Source: Gremmenia infestans
Lineage: Eukaryota; Ascomycota; Leotiomycetes; Helotiales; Hamatocanthoscyphaceae
Direction: 5' to 3'
Assembly: GCA_032629725.1 (NCBI GenBank)
Contig: JAFEVB010000029.1
Location: 992,001-1,056,000, forward strand
DNA: 64,000 nucleotides
This document shows positions 57,751-64,000 of this stretch, one piece after another. The notes beneath the pieces were generated by a model. It worked only from the letters and a program-made list of their open reading frames with translations. It had not been told where the DNA came from and did no database searches. Within the stretch, counting starts at the first letter, position 1; each line of letters starts with the position of its first letter. The translations under genes and the position numbers were made by a program.

Positions 57751-58237
57751 ATTCGAAAGAAATTAATATAGTGATTCGACAGACGAATACTTCTTGAACT
57801 TGGTGATTCTGTTATGTGATACTCTGACGATATTCTTGAAGCCAGTACGACCTTGTGTGGGCTGATAAAGTGTAACTTTTTAGTATGCTGTAAACGGCCC
57901 CTATTTTCTCACTGCAAGCGGAAACTGGTTCTAAGTACTGTACGGACTGCGCCGCCGTCTAAGCCTCCACCCTACTGTCACAAACAACAGTTGCGACCAT
58001 TTTCCCTATAAGCAGGTTGCAATTTGCCCATTAATAGGAGCCCCCCTCTCTCTCAAGATGACTCTCCTTGGCAAACTTAGACGCTCTAAAGCAATCCGGC
58101 GCGTCAACTAAAGAAGCTGCGAGTCTGACACCACAAGTAATTTTTCTTTCTTTCTTTGTACTTTCACGTCTTTCTGCGCAACACTTTCTACAACCACTTG
58201 TCTGCTATAACTAATACGCCAAAGCAAAGATAATAAA
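57751..58237. other. Spacer upstream of the Sel1-repeat gene
   Basis: About 490 bp, C/T-rich toward the right end and probably the promoter. No other feature is supported. Confidence 0.5.
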
Positions 58238-60176
58238 ATGCCTTTTAAACATCTCCTCGGGAAGAAAGAGAAGCTTACAGATGCGCATGCGCCGTCCCCC
58301 GCCCCCGCAGCGCGCGAGCCTTCGTTTGAAGCACCCCAGTTTACTTTTATGAGGAGCGACACGTATACACAAGAGATCATCTCACCTCCTACGTTCCCCC
58401 CCGTAGGTTCCTCGAAACATCCTGTCGCAGACGGCAGAGATGGCAATGCCGAATCTAGGACGAGTGGGATGTTCAAAGGGCGCTCCCGAAGGTGGGTTTA
58501 TCTGGACGCTGAGAATGTCTCACGGCTCTTGGGAGACCGACCTCTCGTCTGAAGAAGCAAAGCTGACTCGCCGGTTGTCTGTAGCTCTTCTGCCGTCTCT
58601 GCTGTATCTACATCGTCCCACATCAGTACCGGCGACAAGTCAAAATCGAAGAGGTTATCAGAGCGTCTTCATTTGAGAAAGAGCCAAATAACTTCAACAA
58701 GCGTACCAACTGATCTTCCGGAGATCAGCGCGGCGGATGGTGACGCCGGGGAGTCACAATGGGAAAGACGCGCAACCATATTAGCACGAGAGAATGAGAA
58801 GTCGTGGAGTCGACCAGTTACTCCCAGTGGCCCTTCAACAGCAGATCTACCGGGATTCAGCAGCATGACATTGGGCGAAGCTGGGAGGCATAAGGGCGCT
58901 GTTCCGACGAAGCAAGCGGATGACGATATACAGGAGGCCATTAGGCTTCATGAAGCCGGGGAATTGGAGACTTCTACGCGGATGTTTGGGCGATTGGCAG
59001 ACCCTAATGGGGAGAATAATGCTTTGAGCCAGGTGCTGTATGGTCTCGCCCTGAGGTACGTCAATTGGCTCTTTTTATGCAGCTATTATTACTCCAATAG
59101 ATATGGTCTTGGATTCGTGTCATTGAATATTAGGTTATGAAAGACATTCCTAACGTTTCATTTTATTAGATCTGGCTGGGGGTGCACGCCTGATCCAGGG
59201 GCTGCCGTCAAATATCTATCGGCAGCAGCGTCGAACGCAGCTTTGATCGAGGAGCTTGCACTCAAAGCTGGGTTGAAGAAGGGAGGAGCAGCAAAGGGCG
59301 AGCTGGTACTGGCAATCTTTGAACTTGCAAACTGCTTCAGATATGGCTGGGGTGTGGCCATCGACAAATTGGCCGCGAAACAGGTGAGCCTGATAATAGC
59401 ATTGGGTCGTGGAACGACCAGGGCATATTCACTGACTTCCCGGGAAACAGTATTATGAAACTGCAGCGAATTTGGGCGACACTGGTAAGTTGATTGTGCA
59501 TTGATTTCCGCCTGATTTGAATAACCCGATTCGAGACTGACAGTATTGTAGATGCAATGAATGAGGTTGCTTGGTGCTATGTGGAAGGGTTTGGCTGCAA
59601 GAAAGACAAGGTACGTAACTTTATGACAGGTCCGGAACCCACCGAAGCTTCCGAATAGCTTCGTGGTGCATAGCCATTAGGCTTTCAGCCTCGCATCTAC
59701 TGTGGCTTGCCCATGCGTTGCTCCCCCTTGATGACTGCATTTGGGCAGCAATGAGGCTTTCCAATCTACATTTGTACCCCACGCGACATTGTCTTCAGCC
59801 ATTTAGGAAGCTATGAGGCTGACGATATATCCACAGTGGGCAGCTGCGAAATACTATAGGCTCGCGGAACAAGGTGGAAGTAAGACCTTGGGAAACTCTT
59901 GGTAAGTCAACTTCAAACTCTGCTCATGTTTATGGTTCTGTCACGTTATTGACACTCCACTCCACTCCACTTTCCCCCAAATCATTTTGTTCGCTGTTCA
60001 TGTGCATGAGCGGCGGCCACGGTGGTGGTCATCCCGTGCAGCGCAGTTACAGATGACTCGACCGATAGCGACCGATTCGCTGGCGAGCACGCTCCTAATT
60101 ACGTGGATAAAGTCGGCTGATGGTTTATTTGTACATTAGGATTTGGAAGGAAAAGTACAATGCCCCGAAGAAGTGA
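58238..60176 (+). CDS. Sel1-repeat protein
   Basis: Seven exons fit in phase: 58238-58491, 58555-59055, 59170-59383, 59451-59484, 59552-59610, 59837-59901 and 60140-60176 (387 residues). The N-terminal half is disordered and Ser/Pro-rich. The C-terminal half has Sel1-like repeats (SQVLYGLALRSGWG; LAIFELANCFRYGWGV; AMNEVAWCYVEGFGC) and ends WAAAKYYRLAEQGG...NSWIWKEKYN. Sel1 proteins are adaptors. The layout (disordered head, repeats, WIWKxKY end) resembles fungal proteins compared with Nif1 or Skt5-like chitin-synthase regulators, but I cannot assign it. The 3' exons are very short and the last two introns relatively long (226 and 238 nt). Frame closes at each join, which supports the model. 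Confidence 0.78.
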
Positions 60177-61220
60177 GAGTGAGATTTTGGTTACGACGGC
60201 CCTAACCTCGTTTGGCTTCGTGTTGTCTTATTTTGTTCCTCTACTCCGCTCCTGTTGGTTTTCGTGGGGTTGTAAGAGGTGAGGTTGAGGTCTCGGGGCT
60301 GACTTTGACATTGACATTGGGGGCTTTGCAAAGCGGGGTCATTTCTAGGCTGGCTCAGCGGGCTGGGCCACCACTCTTCATCGTCATTTCCCTCAGCCAA
60401 TTCCCGAAGATCTATCTATCGTATCGTCCGTCCCGACTTTAAAATTTTGCCCTTTCGCGTGATGGATGGATGGATGGGTTTGTGGATTTTATTTTGGGAT
60501 CGTTGGGTTGTGTGTGTGTACTGTATAGTGGCATGCACAGCTAGTACCTACCTACCTACCCTACGTAGCACGGATGGGACGGGGGTGGAGTGTACTTGGA
60601 GGTCTGGCCCCTCTATTTACGAGCATTACATGCGTGAACCTAACCTAACCTCTACGGACCGGTCCTTTGCGTGCACTTGCACTTGCACTTGCGTTGTGCG
60701 TGCGACGGGCGGGAAGCATACATGACATGAACATGAACGTATAGTATGTGATCATGGCGCATTAGTACGGAGGTACGTACAGTACATAGAGTACAATATA
60801 GTAAAGACCTTTACTCTATCTATCCATGTAGCAAGAAACACCCCCCATTCCACTTCAACTTCCTAAATACACCAAAAGCTTTCAGTATCCATAGCACTGC
60901 ACTGCACTGCTCTGCTCTGCACTGGTCCAAAAAAAATGTAACTGTAACTATAGAAAGGAACGTTATACACCATACCATACCATACAGTGGACGGATAACG
61001 GATGATACTGTACCTATCCTATGCTTAATTAATTAATTAAATTAATCAGCTGCATGACTTACTGACATACCTTGCTATCTGTAGATCCCATCACCCCTCT
61101 CCTCTTTCCTCGGAAGTCGCACATACGCAGCACACACACATGCACGCAGTGCAGCATGCAACCTTGACCTAAGCTCCGGTACGTAGTGTAGTGTAGTGTA
61201 GTACACATCACATCGCATCA

Positions 61221-61250
61221 CTCACTCACTCACACACACACACACACACA
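61221..61250. repeat. (CTCA)n/(CA)n microsatellite
   Basis: A run of CTCACTCACTCA followed by about nine CA units. Confidence 0.9.
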
Positions 61251-61329
61251 GAGAGACATCCCTCCATACGGATTAGAATAAAATAAACCGAACTAAATTA
61301 AAATAAATCAAGCAAAGCTTCCGTTCGCT

Positions 61330-61354
61330 GATAGATAGATAGATAGATAGATAG
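61330..61354. repeat. (GATA)n microsatellite
   Basis: Six tandem GATA/ATAG units. Confidence 0.9.
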
Positions 61355-62515
61355 CGGGTTTTTGTTTTTCTTATTAATTATTATTATTCGGCAGTGGCGG
61401 TTTAGATATATTGGACTGGTATTTCGTTGACTTGCATTGCAGGTCGCTATGTTTACTTATTGCCTAATTTGTAAATGAATGAATCAATGAATGAATAATA
61501 TAAGAGAAAGAAGGAGTGACTTGTTTGTGGTTTTAACAGGATATGATTTCCATGTTTCCATGTTCAGTTTGTATTTGTGAAGTGAAGCTAGGCTAGGCTA
61601 GCTACGTTAAGTACAGTTGTCGGCCTCCCATCCTAATGAGTTAAATACATGAATGACTTTAGAAATCGAATCGGCAGTTGTTCACAAAAAAAATGTTGTG
61701 GTTGGGCTGAGGCTGTTGGTGGCTCAGACGGTGGTGGTGTTGGGTGACGACGCAGGTCATTAGATCGTCGAGATCAAACACCTCGCAAATCAAAATTTTC
61801 TGAGTTCCATCGTGAGATTGATTCACGGTGGAGGTATGCAAGTGGACGGAGGTCATTCGCATTAGCTTATCGTTATGAAAGAGATTCGTGATGCGCGATG
61901 CGCGTGTGTTGCGAAGTTGGAAAGGTCTGTTCGCTCGTTTGGTATCTTAAAGTCGTGATAATATTCGTAAAAAGTCGTTCGTAAATCTCGCTCGACGTTC
62001 CCTGCACACTCTTCGTGCGTAACATAAATGCTGGCTGGCCATTGCCCAAGAAAAATATTCAAAAGAAATAAATGAAATCCGTGGGACATGTTCCTATGTC
62101 CCCCCATTTGCTTCCCGGTTGTTCAATTTACATGTCCAAAACAAAGTGTTGTCCCTTCTGTCCAGCTCTGGGATGTGACCCATACTGTGCTGTACCCTCT
62201 GTAATCGTGCCAGCTTGCGCTGATTGTATGTTGATTTCCCCATGTCCCTGGGTCTTATTCTGTTTGCCCTTTGTCCTTGCCCTGCCCCGTACCGTCGCTG
62301 ATGCTGATGATGAAAATGCCCAAACAAAAAAGAATCACAATCATGGAATTTCAAAAAGATCAACGCTACGCTCGCTTGCTTGCTAAACAAAAATAACAAA
62401 TAGAAAACTACCAAATAATGCGTGAGCAACAGACCCTCTGATGCGTTTGTAAAATGTGCCGTTATTCGTGGACCATTGGTGTGTAAAGTAAAGTCTTTGG
62501 GGGAAGAAAGGCTAT

Positions 62516-64000
62516 TTAGCCACCGGCTGTGCTACAGTCCTCGTCCCCACTCCGAGAATTGCACTCTGAGACGAGCTTTGCGAAATTGCGGACTACTTCA
62601 CTCGGTACTTGATCCCAGAGTAATGACCGTGTGTAGACTTCGGCTGCCGATTTCTTGCTATTGCTCCTCATCGCAGCCAACGTTTCACCGAGATTGCGTC
62701 GTCCTTGAGACGTTGATCGTTGCGGGGCGTTCTGTAGGAAGTCGTGAGAAGTGAGGCCGTTGTACTGTGCTGCTGACATGGAGAAGAGTTGTTCGTTGTT
62801 CTGTTCTTCGGTAGGCTGGGCAAGAGTGTCGCTGAGGTCTCCGAGAGCTGATTGGGTTACACCGAGCATTTCGTTACCTCCCATGGAGGATATTGGATTC
62901 GATGACCAAGTGTTGACGGAGGGAAGAGGAGCGGCAGCTTCAGCTACACTAGAGGCAGCGTGCGGAACACCAGCATCATTGAATATATCCTCAAGCAGTG
63001 TAGCGGAAGCAACCCGAACATCATCCGACACCTGGGGAACACTTGGAGACGATCCTTTCGAAGCAACGAAAGCACCAACGAGAAGCAACATTAAGAGGAG
63101 ACCTTGGGCGGCCGGTTTCTCGGGCTCGCTGAGCAGAGAGTTTTCGACCTTCTTGACGGGAACCAAAGCTTGCGAGTTCTCAACCTTGACTTCATGTTCG
63201 ATGGAGTAGTCGTTGAGGAAAGAGATGTTGTCCCAGGCGCTGTCCATAGTGAGACTGTCGATATCGGCGTAGTCGGCAGAGAAACCATTAGAGCTAGGGA
63301 CGGTAGACATGGCAGTACTCTCAAGACGTTGGACGTGGTCAGTGAGGACGCTGACCTTCTTACGAAGCTCGCCAGTATCGATCGTATGATTTCGAACCAT
63401 TTCCTCTTTCTCAAGTTGCATATTCTCAATGTACTGTTGGTATTGCTGCTCTTTGCGGGCCCACTCATCCAAAGCCAACTTTGCTTCGGCTAAATCCTCC
63501 TCGAGGTCATTAATCAAAGCAGTGTAATGCTTCTTCTCATCCTCAAGCCGTTCAGTGTGCTGTTTTTTCCTTTGCCGAGAATCAAGTCTAATTAATCATT
63601 TACGTTAGCGGGCCAGTGATACCAAAAGGGGAAATAAGACCAAAATGTGAAGATGCGTACGCTGCTTGTCTGTTTCTTAACAGTCGCTTTTGTTGCTTCA
63701 ACTCCTTGATCTCTTGCTCATCGGTGGACTGTCCAATGAGATGGTCGATGTTGGTGAGATTCCTCTCCGCGGGGATATCAAAACGAGCATTCTTCTTCCG
63801 GATACCGTCTCCTCTCCTTGTCATTTCTGGATGCGACCTTAGGGCTGGGCTATGAGGCCGCATACGTTTAGGCATAGCACGGTGGTCCATAGCATCTGCT
63901 ACAGACCATTCCTTCTGGGGCGAGGCGGGGACGGAACCATTGGTGTGATTTGCCGAGGAGAATAGTGGTAGTTGTTGGTTGCCAGGATTGCTGAATGGTG
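62516..64000 (-). CDS. bZIP transcription factor with a C-terminal hydrophobic segment (5' partial)
   Basis: Exon 63587-62516 and upstream exon 63661 to beyond 64000 join across a short intron inside the basic region. The basic region reads KRLLRNRQAALDSRQRKKQH with the bZIP N-x7-R spacing; Asn and Arg contact DNA. It leads into heptads (ALINDLEEDLAEAKLALDEW, VSVLTDHVQRLE). About 150 residues after the basic region a hydrophobic run (QGLLLMLLLVGAFVASKG) could be a transmembrane helix, with about 200 residues beyond. That order (bZIP, then TM) is known from ATF6/CREB-H-type regulators released from the ER, but here it is inference. The N-terminus lies past the right edge. The 3' end at 62516 is followed by the long convergent spacer. 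Confidence 0.82.

Larger units (their letters stand above)
60177..62515. other. 2.3-kb convergent intergenic region with microsatellites
   Basis: Between two convergent genes. It contains (CTCA)n(CA)n at 61221-61250, (GATA)n at 61330-61354, a GCACTT repeat near 60672, and A/T-rich tracts. Open frames at 61659-62429 are low in motif content. Unusually long for a convergent intergenic region, so long 3' UTRs or a non-coding transcript are possible. Confidence 0.5.

Noticed and set aside
61659..62429. Three open frames of 67-111 codons in the convergent spacer
   Set aside because: They overlap each other on both strands, show no motif and lie in repeat-rich non-coding sequence.
1..64000. tRNA genes and CRISPR-like arrays
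   Set aside because: No cloverleaf with a TTCGAAT-type T-loop and no regularly spaced direct repeats with unique spacers were seen; the tandem repeats present are simple microsatellites.

Overview
The window reads as nuclear DNA of a filamentous ascomycete (Pezizomycotina). Genes carry short GT-AG introns (about 45-100 nt), there are Zn2Cys6 and HET-domain proteins, a GPI-type wall protein, dispersed-type 5S rRNA, and A+T-rich spacers that look like mutated repeats. A Leotiomycete-like fungus is a guess only. No bacterial operon signals, CRISPR array or convincing tRNA was seen.

Layout. 1-211: end of an unrecognised gene. 2.4-10.4 kb: a metabolic group made of a GMC alcohol-oxidase-like flavoenzyme, an MFS sugar-porter-type transporter and a P450. 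10.6-10.9 kb: a 310-bp MITE with terminal inverted repeats and TA flanks. 11.7-17 kb: a graveyard holding an SDR stump abutting a cupin remnant tail to tail, and a degraded DUF7708/NACHT-like NLR gene. 17.1-25.2 kb: the most interesting block, with a Zn2Cys6 regulator, an Asp/Glu/hydantoin racemase, an N-carbamoyl-D-amino-acid-hydrolase-like nitrilase and a D-hydantoinase/dihydropyrimidinase-type amidohydrolase. Together these are the three enzyme classes of the bacterial 'hydantoinase process' plus a putative local regulator. A 5S rRNA gene lies in sense orientation inside the 664-nt intron of the hydantoinase gene. 25.7-31 kb: a HET gene with one in-frame stop and a kinase pseudogene. 32-41.5 kb: a Baeyer-Villiger-type monooxygenase, a GPI-anchored wall-type protein and a membrane-anchored aspartyl-protease-fold protein that lacks both catalytic Asp motifs. 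42.8-47 kb: a GST remnant, an intact 2EXR-type protein and a second kinase pseudogene beside A+T-rich repeat.

From 47.5 kb on the content changes to conserved housekeeping genes: Mps1 checkpoint kinase, COP9 signalosome subunit 4, ATP synthase subunit 4, Noc4, a Sel1-repeat protein and a bZIP factor running off the right edge. The window therefore looks like an accessory-to-core boundary near 47 kb.

How the genes may work together. The racemase, hydantoinase and carbamoylase could convert 5-substituted hydantoins (or related ureides or dihydropyrimidines) to N-carbamoyl and then free amino acids plus CO2 and ammonia, so a nitrogen-scavenging role is inferred. Exon joins were checked by reading frame and family motifs only. 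No search or transcript data were available.
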